This document shows positions 43,355 through 53,152 of a stretch of DNA of 64,000 bases, piece by piece (position 1 is the stretch's first letter; every line of letters starts with the position of its first letter). A program made the position numbers and the translations under genes. A model generated the notes under the pieces. It was not told the DNA's origin. It did not search any database and saw only the letters and a program-made list of their open reading frames with translations. Source of the DNA: CAVQND01 sp049518415 (GTDB lineage Bacteria; Verrucomicrobiota; Verrucomicrobiia; Limisphaerales; UBA8199); assembly GCA_049518415.1 (NCBI GenBank), contig JBEKRX010000031.1, positions 1 to 64,000 of the forward strand, given 5' to 3'.

Positions 43355-44596
43355 ATGCGCGGCAATACTCCAATGTCGAATCTGTCTGTAGCTTGGGTAA
43401 TTCCCACGCTCGGCGCAGGTGGAATTGGGCCTGCCTGCCGCTACGCGGCTCAAGCGGTAGCAAAGCACGTTGGATGTGAATGCACGGTGCTGTCTCTGCA
43501 TGAACAGCCGGACACGTGGACAGACAAAAACTCGGGCGTGCGTTTTGTTTCCATCGGAATGCCAGCGGATGCGCCGCAGAGATTTCTGGAATGGCTTGGA
43601 AACAATCCTCAGGATGTCGTCATTACCAATGACGTGTCCAGAATCGAGTCCTGCTTTCCCTTCTTTCCTGAGGGAGTGATTCATATCGTTCAGATCCACG
43701 ATTCGGCCAGGAAATATCTCGATGTCGCCATCCGCAACCAGCGCGCTATTGATGGGGTGTTATGCGTGGCGCGAAATGTGGAGACGAGGTTGCGCCCGAG
43801 CCTTGAGAAGGCAGATTTTCAAGGTGTGATTGGCACCGTGTATAACGGGGCGGATTTTCCGGCCCAGCCCAGGCGTTCTACGCATGAGCGTCCGCTCCGG
43901 CTCCTGTTTATGGGCAGTTTAGACCCTTTGATCAAAGGGATCTTCGACTTGGTTCCGATTTTGCACCGTGTGAATAAAATGGGCGTCCCAGTCAAACTGA
44001 TCATCGCTGGCGGGCGGAGTCGCACGCTTGAGTCTCGGCTCAAGAAGCGACGGCTGGATCATCTGGTGTCCTGGATGGGCAGGGTTGCGCATGAAGACTG
44101 TTATCGGTTGGCGGCGGAAAGTGATGTTTTCCTGCAGACGAGCCGGCATGAGTCGTTTGGCATGGTAACCGTTGAGGCCATGGGCATGGGGAGTGTGCCC
44201 CTCGCTTATGATATTCCCTCCGGCAGCCGGGAAATCATTGAACACGGGAAAAGTGGGCTTCTCTTGCCGCTGGGTAATTTCGATGCCTGGGCTAAATCCA
44301 TCAGGTCTCTGCATGAGAACCGCCGGCGATTGTGGGAGCTTTCTCAGGAAGCCATGGTCCGCGCCAGAATACATTTCAACAGTGACAATCTGGCGAAGGG
44401 GATGCGTGATTTCCTCAGTGCCGTTCAGGTGAATTCCAGAAATTATCCAGCCCGGAGAAGTCTTGGAATGCCTGTTCTCAATGCTTCGATTGCCAAAAGC
44501 ATTTCCTATAGCAGCCTGCCGACATGGTTCCGGCGGTGGGTGCGAAATGCAGTTGGCTCCTATCCGTATGTTTCGTGGTGGTGGCTTAACCGGTGA
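43355..44596 (+). CDS. Glycosyltransferase, GT4-type
   Basis: 413 aa; the start may be ATG 43355 (AGAGGA directly before it) or ATG 43373. The N-terminal Gly loop is VAWVIPTLGAGGIGPACRYA, the hinge is VYNGADFPA (about 165), LRLLFMGSLDPLIKGIFDLV begins the donor domain, LIIAGGRSRTLESRLKKRRL follows, and the EX7E-type site is FLQTSRHESFGMVTVEAMGM (about 255). It acts on cytoplasmic lipid-linked sugars. It is the last gene of the lower-GC block. Confidence 0.85.
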   Translation: MRGNTPMSNLSVAWVIPTLGAGGIGPACRYAAQAVAKHVGCECTVLSLHEQPDTWTDKNSGVRFVSIGMPADAPQRFLEWLGNNPQDVVITNDVSRIESCFPFFPEGVIHIVQIHDSARKYLDVAIRNQRAIDGVLCVARNVETRLRPSLEKADFQGVIGTVYNGADFPAQPRRSTHERPLRLLFMGSLDPLIKGIFDLVPILHRVNKMGVPVKLIIAGGRSRTLESRLKKRRLDHLVSWMGRVAHEDCYRLAAESDVFLQTSRHESFGMVTVEAMGMGSVPLAYDIPSGSREIIEHGKSGLLLPLGNFDAWAKSIRSLHENRRRLWELSQEAMVRARIHFNSDNLAKGMRDFLSAVQVNSRNYPARRSLGMPVLNASIAKSISYSSLPTWFRRWVRNAVGSYPYVSWWWLNR

Positions 44597-44884
44597 CTTG
44601 TGTTTTTTATGATTGGAAAACAGAACCAGCCCACAGAAAACACATGAACACCATCGAAAATAGGGGCTTTGTGTCGATGCTATGGCAAGTAGGCTGCCGC
44701 GCGCGCCCCCATCCCCCTCCACTGCATTTGGGCCCTGCACCCGACGCATGTGCTTGGGACGATTGCCTCGCAAGTACAGGATAGTCCGAATTGTTAAACG
44801 TGTGCGGCTCCTGCGTCCCTCGCCGACGTGGCGCGCAGGGATTTCGACCTGACCACGGCACGATACATGCTACGATGCCGTATC
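44597..44884. other. Intergenic region before the beta-helix gene
   Basis: About 290 bp with no supported gene or clear promoter. Base composition returns to high GC here. Confidence 0.4.
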
Positions 44885-46795
44885 ATGAGATCCGCTCTCG
44901 TAGCGGTCCGGGGAATTGCCCAGCACCGCGCCTTTTTCACATCTGAGTGTGTTCGGGCTCTGGCAGGGGTTCTCCTCACTGTGTGGGCTGCGCTATTCGG
45001 CCTAACCGTCGCTGCTTTCGGACAAACCACCGTGAGCGTGACCGATTACGGAGCACGCGGCGATGCTGTCCACACTTTAGCCACAACTGTCCAGAACTCG
45101 TCCGTGATCACTCTCTCTCCACCAACCGCGCTCTCCGCGGCGGACGTGGGGAAACTGATCCTGCTTTTCGGCGCGGGCGCGCAGACCACGGCAACCAATT
45201 ACCAGGACCTCATCACCACGATTGCAGGCGTCGCCGACGGGACTAACGTGACCATGGCCACGCTGGCAGGGGCCTCGGCGACCAATATTGACTGCACCTA
45301 CGGTACCCAGAACGCGGGGCCCTTTCAGCAATGCCTCGATGCCTGCACGGGGACAAACACGCTAGTCACAATTCCGCCGGGAACCTACCTGTTCATGCCC
45401 CCGTGGATGCTGGACCCAACCCGGGTGATGACGAATCCTTACGAGGCTTGGCCCACCGTGATCATAAGAAAGGGCGGCATCACGTTGTTGGGCGCCGACC
45501 CCTCGAATACGACCCTCCTCGGCAACGGCGCCTGGTTGCTCAAAGGGCCGTATGTGCAGCGCGGTGCCCTGATAATGTGTATTGGCCCCATTACCAACAA
45601 CTTCCCATTGGTATTCCAGAACCTGACGTTCGATGGCGGAGTCAGCCAGGGACGCCAGAGCTACTACGGCTATCCGGCCCGAACAAATGACGGGGCAGGT
45701 TGGGACAACACTCACCATGCCGTCATCAATGAACCGCCTGCGCCGTTTTACGCTGTTGAACAATTCCTCAACTGTCGTTTTCTTCACTGGCGCGGCGAAA
45801 TGGCTTACAACGGCACGAGCTTCGACAGCGGAATTATTCAAGTCACCAATTGCTGGTTCGTTGATGGCAACGCCGACGGCTACAATATGAGCTGGACCCC
45901 GCACGTCATAAGCGGCTGTCTTTTTTCCAATCTTTTCCAGCCCGTCGAGTATTACGTTGGCACGATGCAAAGGCCATCTTTATTTGTGAACAACACGATA
46001 ACAGATGTTACTAGCGCATGTAGTCTTGTTGGCGGCTTGACCAACCACTTGTCGCCGGGCTACACAATCCAGAGCAATATTTTCTCCAGGGCGGGCAAAT
46101 ATGGTGTATTGCTGGGCCCAGCCTGCAACGTCACCATCACAGGGAACCGTTTTATTGGCGTGGCTCACGGTATAGGCACCGATGGCGCCGCCTATCAGGG
46201 CACGGATTACAACCATGACATTACTGTCGCATCAAACTCGTTCGAGGGGACCTACATGCCGATCAGCATTGGAGGCGACGGCCGGGATAGGCTTGTGAAC
46301 ATGACCGTGAAGGGCAACACCGCATCGGGATGCTATCACTTCGGCTTCGGGTATGGCTGGTGCTCGAACGTGGTGTTTCTCGCCAATACCTCTGCCTCTA
46401 CCAGCGGCCAACCCAGCCTCGATAGCGCCCAACTGACCGGCCAGTGGTTTTTGGATGATGTCTGCAACCATTTCCAGGGCGGCGGCGCCTCCGACAACGT
46501 TGGGCAGACCAATATTGTCAGTTACGCGTATGGCATCCACGAGACGTTATGGACGGCGACGACGAACTCGGCGTTCCTTTTGGACGATCAATACCCGCTG
46601 AGGATACCGCCTGGGGCCCGCTTGGAGGTCACCCATCTGGGAAGGTTTCCGGTACTGTTGTACTCATCGAGCACCTCACCTGTGGATCCCCCCAAGCGGT
46701 TGCTGACAGGTGATACTGCAAGTTTCTCGTGGCAGAATGGGCGCTGGATTAGTATCCCGAATCCGGTCGGAAATGTTCGCGTCCGAAAACCTTAG
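44885..46795 (+). CDS. Secreted right-handed beta-helix protein (pectate-lyase-like fold)
   Basis: 636 aa from ATG 44885, chosen because it gives a long but plausible signal sequence ending LTVAAFGQ. The mature protein opens with VSVTDYGARGDAV, the Pectate_lyase_3/pre-neck motif of beta-helix proteins, and DVGKLILLFGAG. The helix body has stacked short strands with Asn ladders (FQNLTFDGGVSQG, VTNCWFVDGNADGYN, VTITGNRFIGVAHGI). No lyase catalytic set can be assigned from sequence. In EPS clusters such proteins are polysaccharide lyases, epimerases or binding proteins working in the periplasm or outside the cell; trimming or binding the exported polymer is inferred from context. Confidence 0.78.
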   Translation: MRSALVAVRGIAQHRAFFTSECVRALAGVLLTVWAALFGLTVAAFGQTTVSVTDYGARGDAVHTLATTVQNSSVITLSPPTALSAADVGKLILLFGAGAQTTATNYQDLITTIAGVADGTNVTMATLAGASATNIDCTYGTQNAGPFQQCLDACTGTNTLVTIPPGTYLFMPPWMLDPTRVMTNPYEAWPTVIIRKGGITLLGADPSNTTLLGNGAWLLKGPYVQRGALIMCIGPITNNFPLVFQNLTFDGGVSQGRQSYYGYPARTNDGAGWDNTHHAVINEPPAPFYAVEQFLNCRFLHWRGEMAYNGTSFDSGIIQVTNCWFVDGNADGYNMSWTPHVISGCLFSNLFQPVEYYVGTMQRPSLFVNNTITDVTSACSLVGGLTNHLSPGYTIQSNIFSRAGKYGVLLGPACNVTITGNRFIGVAHGIGTDGAAYQGTDYNHDITVASNSFEGTYMPISIGGDGRDRLVNMTVKGNTASGCYHFGFGYGWCSNVVFLANTSASTSGQPSLDSAQLTGQWFLDDVCNHFQGGGASDNVGQTNIVSYAYGIHETLWTATTNSAFLLDDQYPLRIPPGARLEVTHLGRFPVLLYSSSTSPVDPPKRLLTGDTASFSWQNGRWISIPNPVGNVRVRKP

Positions 46796-47048
46796 CAGGG
46801 TTTGCGCTCCGGGGGACCTGCCATCTGGTTCCCTACGAAGTCATCGTCTCCGAGGCGATAAACGTACCCATTACAGGCTTCCAGTCTGCTCCGGGATGTG
46901 AACACCGCCGCTTCGGGCTTTCTTCGCCAGAGCCGCACTGTGCACGTTGCTCTGCTCGCCCTAGCGAAACACTGCCCGCGGTCCATTATGTCAGAACGCC
47001 ATGCGAACCCGCGCCAATGACCGGTCGGGCGCGGGTGCTGCGCCCCAA
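46796..47048. other. Intergenic region between beta-helix and glycosyltransferase genes
   Basis: About 250 bp; no feature recognised. The following frame is open back to 47001, so the gene may begin slightly earlier. Confidence 0.4.
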
Positions 47049-48344
47049 ATGCAAGCCGCCCGTCCGTTCCGCTGGATCGTGAGCCAGGAGGGTTCCCGCG
47101 AAAGTTACAGCGTTCCGCTGTCTTTTCGCCGCCTGAATATGTTGCGGTTGTTCTACGCCGACATCTGGTGCCGCCTAGGACGAGGGATTCTGAGGCACGG
47201 TCCCGCGGGGACGCGAGCCCTGGCAACGCGATTCCACTCGGACATTCCTAGGGATCAAGTGATCTCATTTAGCTGGGCCGCCATCCTCGACCGTGCCGCG
47301 CTTCACTTCCAGCGTCGGCGCTACTCGCCGGCGGAGCTCGGGGACCACTACTGCCGCTTTGGCCGCTGGTTTGCCCGGCGCGTGCGCGAGCACTTGAAGA
47401 CACTCGAGCTGGAGCCCCAGCGGGATCTGTTCTTTGGCTTCAACACTAACTGCCTCGAAACCCTCGAACTGCTCGAGGACCGGCGGGTCTTTGCCGTCGT
47501 CGACCAGGTGGACGCCGCGCGCGTCCATGAAGAAATGGTCCTGGCGGAGGCGGAGCTTTGGCCCGGCTGGGCGCCGGCGCCAGGCCGGATGCCGGAGAGT
47601 TACTGGGCGAGATTGAAGGCGGAGTGGGCCGCCGCCGACCTCGTGCTTGTGAATTCGGAATGGTCGGCGAGCGCGCTGGTCCGGCAGGGTGTGCCCAGGG
47701 CAAAAATCATCACTGTTCCGCTGGCGATCGATCTGTCGCAGGATCAAGAACTCGAGCCGGTTACGCCGTCCGGAACGTTGAGAGTCCTCTGGCTGGGGAG
47801 CGTCGTACTTCCCAAGGGGATTCAGTACCTGGTCCAAGCGGCCCGGCTTCTGCAAGGCCAGGATATTGAATTCCTTGTGGCTGGGCCAATCAGGATTTCG
47901 CATCGAGCCGTCCAAACCTTTCCACCGAATATGAAGCTCCTCGGGCGCGTGACCCGGGACAAACTAGGCGAGGTGTATCGGCAAGCCCACGTTTTTGTGC
48001 TGCCGACGATTTCGGATAACTTCCCCATGACACAGCTCGAGGCGATGGCTCACGGATTGCCCGTCGTTATCACGCCAAATTGCGGCCGCGCAGTCACCGA
48101 TGGGGCCGACGGCTTCATCGTCCCAGCCCGTGACGGTCAAGCCCTCGCCGATGCCCTGGCGCGGCTCCATAATGACCGGCCCTTGCTGCGAGAGATGTCT
48201 CGCAGCGCCTTGACCACCGTTCGCAAGTACGATCTGCCCAGCAACGCCATTCTCATTAACAACGAAGTCGCTAAACACCACCCGCTTTGGCGCAGCGACG
48301 CCACCAATGAAAATCACCATCTGGGGCATCAACTACTCGCCTGA
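47049..48344 (+). CDS. Glycosyltransferase, GT4-type
   Basis: 431 aa from ATG 47049 (an in-frame ATG at 47001 is possible). The N-terminal strand is RWIVSQEGSRESYSVPLSFR. VVDQVDAARVHEEMVLAEAE and ADLVLVNSEWSASALVRQGV precede the hinge, the donor domain starts LRVLWLGSVVLPKGIQYLVQ (about 240), and the site is HVFVLPTISDNFPMTQLEAM then AHGLPV (about 315). Cytoplasmic; adds a sugar to the lipid-linked unit. Its 3' end overlaps the next gene by 38 bp. Confidence 0.85.
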   Translation: MQAARPFRWIVSQEGSRESYSVPLSFRRLNMLRLFYADIWCRLGRGILRHGPAGTRALATRFHSDIPRDQVISFSWAAILDRAALHFQRRRYSPAELGDHYCRFGRWFARRVREHLKTLELEPQRDLFFGFNTNCLETLELLEDRRVFAVVDQVDAARVHEEMVLAEAELWPGWAPAPGRMPESYWARLKAEWAAADLVLVNSEWSASALVRQGVPRAKIITVPLAIDLSQDQELEPVTPSGTLRVLWLGSVVLPKGIQYLVQAARLLQGQDIEFLVAGPIRISHRAVQTFPPNMKLLGRVTRDKLGEVYRQAHVFVLPTISDNFPMTQLEAMAHGLPVVITPNCGRAVTDGADGFIVPARDGQALADALARLHNDRPLLREMSRSALTTVRKYDLPSNAILINNEVAKHHPLWRSDATNENHHLGHQLLA

Positions 48345-49617
48345 GCTGACGGGAATTGCGCCATACAACCGGGCCCTGTGCGACTTCCTGAACTCGCGCG
48401 GGCACCGGGTGCGGATGGTCACCTCGTTTCCCTACTATCCAGCTTGGCAAAAGCGGCCCGAGGATCGGCGCCGGCTTTACCGCACTGACAACGTGTGGGG
48501 CGTGCCAGTCCATCGCTGCTATCATTATGTGCCGGGAGGCCCTACCTCGTTAAAGAGAATTCTTCATGAAAGCTCTTTTGTGCTTGCCTCGTTCCTGCGG
48601 TTGGTGACGCTCCCGCGTCCGGATGTCTATGTGGTGATTTCGCCGCCGTTGCTCCTGGGAGCAGCCGCCTGGCTGCTGACGCGGATCAAGCGGGCGCCGT
48701 TTGTCTTCCATGTCCAGGACCTCCAGCCTGATGCCGCGTGTGGTTTGGGCATGCTCAAGCGCGGCCTGTTTACCAGGGCGCTTTATGCCCTGGAAGGCTT
48801 TGCTTATCGAAAGGCCGCGCGCGTCTCGGGCATTTGCCGGGGAATGCTCGAGGTGTTTCAGCGCAAAGGTGTGCCGCCGCGGAAAATTGTCTATTTTCCC
48901 AATGGAGTGGAGTTCACGAGCAAGGAGCACCTCCCGCCGCCAGGGCGCTTTCGGGCCCGGCAGGGCTTTGGCCGCGATGAGTTCCTGGCCGTCTATTCGG
49001 GGAATCTCGGCGTGAAGCAGGGCTTGGAGATTTTGATCGAAGCCGCGCCTTTGATCCGCGACCCCAGGATACGAATCGTCATCTGCGGAGACGGCGCCGA
49101 ACGAGAAAGGCTGGCGGCGGAAATCAGGCTCCGCCAAATCACCAATGTGCGGCTCATTCCCTTGCAGCCGGAAGAACGCTATCTGGAGATGCTCACGGAT
49201 GCCGATCTGTGCCTCATCACCCAAAAGCGGGGCGCTGGCGCCTTTTTCCTCCCGAGCAAAGTGCTCCGCAGCCTGGCCATGTCCCGGCCAGTACTGGCCG
49301 TCGCCGACGAATCGAGCGAACTCACGCGGGCCCTCAGGGCAGGGGGCTTTGGCATTACTGTCGAACCGGACGACCCGCGCAGCTTGGCCGGGGCGCTGGA
49401 GAACCTGGCGGAAGACAGGCAGCGGCTCCGCCGGTTCGGCGATTCCGGCCGTGAGTTTGTGAAGCAGTTCGAAATGACCCGCGTCCTCGAGCAGTTTCAG
49501 AATGAACTTCAGTGGCTCGTCAAGGGCGAGACGCGCGTTCCCACCTTCCCGGCGCCTCTCTCGGGGGCCCCTGCTCCGGAACGAAGATCGACGGGCGTCC
49601 AGGAGGTCGGCGGGTAG
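48307..49617 (+). CDS. Glycosyltransferase, WcaI-like (GT4)
   Basis: 436 aa from ATG 48307, inside the end of the previous gene. The start ITIWGINYSPELTGIAPYNR and TSFPYYPAWQKRP are characteristic of the colanic-acid WcaI group; PDVYVVISPPLLLGAAAWLL, PFVFHVQDLQPDAACGLGML, FPNGVEF hinge, FLAVYSGNLGVKQGLEILIE and LPSKVLRSLAMSRPVLAVAD complete the pattern. WcaI-type enzymes add fucose or a similar sugar in colanic acid; here only the family is clear. The gene lies 29 bp before the exosortase. Confidence 0.88.
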   Translation: MKITIWGINYSPELTGIAPYNRALCDFLNSRGHRVRMVTSFPYYPAWQKRPEDRRRLYRTDNVWGVPVHRCYHYVPGGPTSLKRILHESSFVLASFLRLVTLPRPDVYVVISPPLLLGAAAWLLTRIKRAPFVFHVQDLQPDAACGLGMLKRGLFTRALYALEGFAYRKAARVSGICRGMLEVFQRKGVPPRKIVYFPNGVEFTSKEHLPPPGRFRARQGFGRDEFLAVYSGNLGVKQGLEILIEAAPLIRDPRIRIVICGDGAERERLAAEIRLRQITNVRLIPLQPEERYLEMLTDADLCLITQKRGAGAFFLPSKVLRSLAMSRPVLAVADESSELTRALRAGGFGITVEPDDPRSLAGALENLAEDRQRLRRFGDSGREFVKQFEMTRVLEQFQNELQWLVKGETRVPTFPAPLSGAPAPERRSTGVQEVGG

Positions 49618-49646
49618 AGCGCCCGGGCCGCCGCCGCCTTGAAACC

Positions 49647-51224
49647 GTGAACTCCACCGCATCCAACGGGTTTATTCCCCCCGAAACATCCACGACTGCC
49701 GGGCGCTGCTCTGGCCTGCGCGGCTCGGTCCTGATCGCCCTGTGCTGGGTTCCGTTGCTGAACTTGTTGCGAGTGGACTGGAGCGTCAACCCGGAATACG
49801 GTTTTGGTTGGTTTGTGCCCCCAATCGCCGTCGTACTGTTCTGGCTGCGCTGGCGCTGCCGGCCCGAACCGGAACCTGCCCCTGCCTCGACAGCCGCTAT
49901 CCTGCTCGCTAGCGTGGCGCTGTTGTGCCTTCTCCCCCTCCGCCTGGTTGAAGAAGCAAACCCGGACTGGCGGCGGGCCTTTTGGTACCATGGCATCCTA
50001 TTGTCCCTACTCTCCGCCGGCGTCTTTTGGCATCTGGGGGGCCGGCCCTGGGCAAGGCATTTTGCCTTCCCTATCTGTTTCCTGCTCACTTCCGTGCCAT
50101 GGCCCGTGGGGCTGGAGGTTCTTGTCACCCAGCGGATGATGCGTTACGTAGCTGCTGTTACGGTGGAAGTCGTCGGGTGGTTGGGGATTCCAGCGGTGCG
50201 GAGTGGAAACGTCGTCGAGATCAGTACCGGCCTGGTGGGCATCGACGAGGCTTGCAGCGGGGTGAGATCCCTCCAAACTTCGGTTATGATCGGGTTTCTC
50301 CTGGGCGAAATCTATCGACTGAAAGCCAGTCGGCGGGGTTGGCTTCTCCTGGGCAGTGTCGTGCTCGCATTCTTCATCAACGTCGGCCGAACTTCCACAT
50401 TGACCTGGAGCGCCTCGCGCCAGGATTTCGGGCGAATGAATGCATTGCATGACGCCGCCGGCTTGGCGGAGGTTTTCCTGGCCCTGGCCGGCATTTGGAC
50501 CCTCGCCATCCTGCTTCGACAAAAGACGCCTGTCCAGCACCAGGCCTTGGCCAGCAGCACCGCCACCCGCATCCTGGGAACGCCCGTGCTGGTCGCGGTG
50601 TTCGGGTGGCTCTTGTCGGTGGAGGCCATCAATGAAACGTGGTACAGGGCGCACGAAGCCGAGCCGCTCAAAAACATTCAATGGACAATCAATTCGCGCA
50701 CCAATTGGCCGGGGTGGCGAAAAGTTCCGATCCCCGAACGGTCTCTTGCCATTCTACGCTGCTCAGATGCTGCAAGCTACTCCTGGCGGGATGCCAGCGG
50801 CGGTGAGTGGAGGCTCAACCACCTCCGCTGGCCACCGAGCAGGAACTCGGCCCACCTGGCGAAGGGGCACCGTCCGGACATTTGTCTGCCCTCAGCCGGG
50901 TGGACTGTGGTCGAGCAGCGGGGGAAGATATCCATTCCTGTGCATGGACTGAACTTCGCCTTGCAACATGGCGTTTACCAGAAAGGCGGCCAGCCGGCGA
51001 ACGTCTTCTACGGCCTCTGGGAAAACGATTCCGGCCGTGGCGGCCAGGATCTCCCGGAAAATAACACCGTGGCCAACCGTTTGTCTGCTGTGCTCCACGG
51101 TAAGCGGAATCGCGGCCAGCAAGTCCTGGAAATCCTGATTACCGGCGCCTCCTCTCCGTTGGAAGCACTCACCGCCCTCCAGGAGACGCTGGGCCAACTC
51201 ATCGAGCGGCATAAGGATCGGTAA
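49647..51224 (+). CDS. Exosortase fused to an EpsI-type domain
   Basis: 525 aa from GTG 49647, chosen because upstream codons are Arg/Gly-rich and overlap the preceding gene. About eight membrane helices occupy residues 20-330. The exosortase triad is present: Cys203 in GIDEACSGVRSLQ, Arg248 in FFINVGRTSTLTW, His268 in NALHDAAGLAEV. Exosortases process C-terminal PEP-CTERM signals at the inner membrane. From about 335 a second extracytoplasmic domain carries HRPDICLPSAGWTVVEQ, as in EpsI/DUF3485, usually a separate gene. Three PEP-CTERM genes lie 2.7-5.5 kb downstream. It belongs to the EPS operon, as exosortases commonly do. Confidence 0.92.
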   Translation: MNSTASNGFIPPETSTTAGRCSGLRGSVLIALCWVPLLNLLRVDWSVNPEYGFGWFVPPIAVVLFWLRWRCRPEPEPAPASTAAILLASVALLCLLPLRLVEEANPDWRRAFWYHGILLSLLSAGVFWHLGGRPWARHFAFPICFLLTSVPWPVGLEVLVTQRMMRYVAAVTVEVVGWLGIPAVRSGNVVEISTGLVGIDEACSGVRSLQTSVMIGFLLGEIYRLKASRRGWLLLGSVVLAFFINVGRTSTLTWSASRQDFGRMNALHDAAGLAEVFLALAGIWTLAILLRQKTPVQHQALASSTATRILGTPVLVAVFGWLLSVEAINETWYRAHEAEPLKNIQWTINSRTNWPGWRKVPIPERSLAILRCSDAASYSWRDASGGEWRLNHLRWPPSRNSAHLAKGHRPDICLPSAGWTVVEQRGKISIPVHGLNFALQHGVYQKGGQPANVFYGLWENDSGRGGQDLPENNTVANRLSAVLHGKRNRGQQVLEILITGASSPLEALTALQETLGQLIERHKDR

Positions 51225-51388
51225 AGGGAAGCCTTTGGATCCCCAGCGTGGGCTGCCTGGGGGAGGGGACCTTTTGCCTGCAGGCGATAGCCTGGACGGT
51301 TTCGCAAGGCGATCTCCGTCATCGGCCCAGCGAGCCCGGAAGAGGCGGTGCGCGTGCTCCGGAAGGAGTTGGAGAAACTGATTGTTTT

Positions 51389-53053
51389 ATGAAAAAGCTC
51401 TTCATTGTCATCCTGTCCTTGTGCGTGATCTTCGTGACCGGCTTTGCCGGTTACCGCGGTTACAAGATCTGGAGACAGAAGCATTTTGTGAAAATGGCGC
51501 GGGCCTTCATTGTGAAGGGCGACGCCGCCAATGCGGTGCTCTGCCTGCGCCAGGCGCTGGCGTCCAACCGCAACAACCTGGAGGCCTGCCGCCTGATGGC
51601 TGACTTCGCGGAATTGGCCGGTTCGCCCCAGGCGGTGCTCTGGCGCAGCCGGGTCGTGGATTTGGAACCGAACTCGCTGACCAACCGGCTGGCCCTGGCA
51701 AGGACCGCGCTGGCCGCCGGCGACGCCGACCTCGCCAACAAAACGCTGGACGGTGTGGACGAGGCCGGCAAGAAAACGGCCGTGTTTCAGAGGGTGGCCG
51801 GCGCGGCGGATCTCGCGGCCAGACGGTTCTCGGAGGCCGAAACACATTTCTCCGAGGCCGCGCGCCTGGAACCGGCCAACCCCGTCTCGCAGTTGAACCT
51901 CGCCACGCTCCGCCTCAGCAAGAGCGATCCGGCGGCGTCAACTGAGGGGCGGGCGGTGTTGCAGGCGCTCTGCACCAACCTGGCGGTCCGCTGTGATGCC
52001 CAGCGCCAACTCACCCGGGACGCCTTGCGGCACACGAACTTGCCCGGCGCATTCGCCTTTTCCCAGGAGTTGCTCAAGGATACCAACTCGGTCTTCGCCG
52101 ACCGGATGCTGCACCTGGATATTCTGCGCGCGACGACCAATGCCCAGCAGGAGAGTCTCCTGTCCGCGTTGCAAAAGGAGTCGGTCAACAACCCGGCCAA
52201 GGCCTCCGAGGTGGCCAAGTGGATGTTGAGGACGACCGGCAAGCCGGAGGCGGCGCTGGCCTGGATGGGCGCCCTCCCGCCTGCGACCCGCACCAACCTG
52301 CCCGTGCCAATGATCCAGGCGGACTGTTACATCGCCCAGAAGAATTGGACCGCTCTCCAAACCAATTTGGCGCAACAGAACTGGTCCGACCTGGATTGCC
52401 TGCGGCTGGCCTGCCGCGCCCGCGCCTTCAAGGAACAGAACATGACCGCTACGGCCAAAACGGAGTGGACCGCGGCGATGAAAGCGACCGGGAACCGCCG
52501 CGAGCTCCTGGTCCAACTCCTGAACACGACCGGCTTATGGAACTGGCCGCAGCAGCAGGAGGATGTGCTTTGGGCCATCGTCAATACCTACCCCAGGGAG
52601 AGTTCCGCGGTCCGGGTGTTGTCGAGCCGGCTCTATGCGGCCGGCAGGACCCGCTCGTTGCTGACGCTTTATGGCGTCGCGCTGCAAAATGACCCGGGCA
52701 ACCCCGGCCTGATGAACAACCTGGCGATGACTGCCCTCCTGCTGGAGTCGTGGGATAAAAAGCCGCACGACCTGGCACGCGAAGCCTACGCCAAGGCGTC
52801 CACGAACGCGGCCTTCGTCTCCACTTACGCCTATTCCCTGCTGGTGCAGCAGAAGCCGGCGGAGGCGCTGAAGACGATCGAGCAGCTCAGCCCGCAGCAA
52901 CTGGAGGATCCCGGCATCGCTGCTTATTATGGCTTGATCCTGAAGGGCGCCGGCAACGCGCCGAAGGCCAAATCATACCTGGACCTCGCCTCGAAGGCCA
53001 GGTTGCTGCCCGAGGAGCAGAAGCTCGTCGAAAAAGCCCGCAGAGGAACCTGA
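51389..53053 (+). CDS. Membrane-anchored TPR protein of the exosortase/EPS cluster
   Basis: 554 aa from ATG 51389 (MKKLFIVILSLCVIFVTGFA, a single N-terminal membrane anchor); the frame is open upstream without coding character. The remainder is alpha-helical with degenerate TPRs: GDAANAVLCLRQALASNRNN, RRFSEAETHFSEAARLEPAN and, near the end, GNPGLMNNLAMTALLLES and KPAEALKTIEQLSPQQLEDP. TPR proteins in EPS/PEP-CTERM clusters are thought to scaffold export machinery in the periplasm; no enzymatic residues are seen. It is the last gene of the plus-strand run and is followed by a strong hairpin. Confidence 0.8.
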   Translation: MKKLFIVILSLCVIFVTGFAGYRGYKIWRQKHFVKMARAFIVKGDAANAVLCLRQALASNRNNLEACRLMADFAELAGSPQAVLWRSRVVDLEPNSLTNRLALARTALAAGDADLANKTLDGVDEAGKKTAVFQRVAGAADLAARRFSEAETHFSEAARLEPANPVSQLNLATLRLSKSDPAASTEGRAVLQALCTNLAVRCDAQRQLTRDALRHTNLPGAFAFSQELLKDTNSVFADRMLHLDILRATTNAQQESLLSALQKESVNNPAKASEVAKWMLRTTGKPEAALAWMGALPPATRTNLPVPMIQADCYIAQKNWTALQTNLAQQNWSDLDCLRLACRARAFKEQNMTATAKTEWTAAMKATGNRRELLVQLLNTTGLWNWPQQQEDVLWAIVNTYPRESSAVRVLSSRLYAAGRTRSLLTLYGVALQNDPGNPGLMNNLAMTALLLESWDKKPHDLAREAYAKASTNAAFVSTYAYSLLVQQKPAEALKTIEQLSPQQLEDPGIAAYYGLILKGAGNAPKAKSYLDLASKARLLPEEQKLVEKARRGT

Positions 53054-53084
53054 TCCGTAGGGCGGGGCAACCATCGAACCGCAA

Positions 53085-53120
53085 AAGAGCCCTGAGGGCC
53101 GCCGCGCTCTCAGGGCTCTT
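53085..53120 (+). terminator. Hairpin after the EPS/exosortase run (copy A)
   Basis: AAGAGCCCTGAG and CTCAGGGCTCTT form a perfect 12-bp stem with a 12-nt GC-rich loop, 32 bp after the TPR stop, followed by GCGTTT. The same hairpin recurs at 53484-53519 as part of a larger duplication, so it may be a terminator carried inside a repeat. Confidence 0.65.
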
Positions 53121-53152
53121 GCGTTTATTCGGCGAGCTGCAGCCGAAGAAGG

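Noticed and set aside
48550..49662. 370-aa minus-strand frame
   Set aside because: Antisense to the WcaI-like glycosyltransferase.
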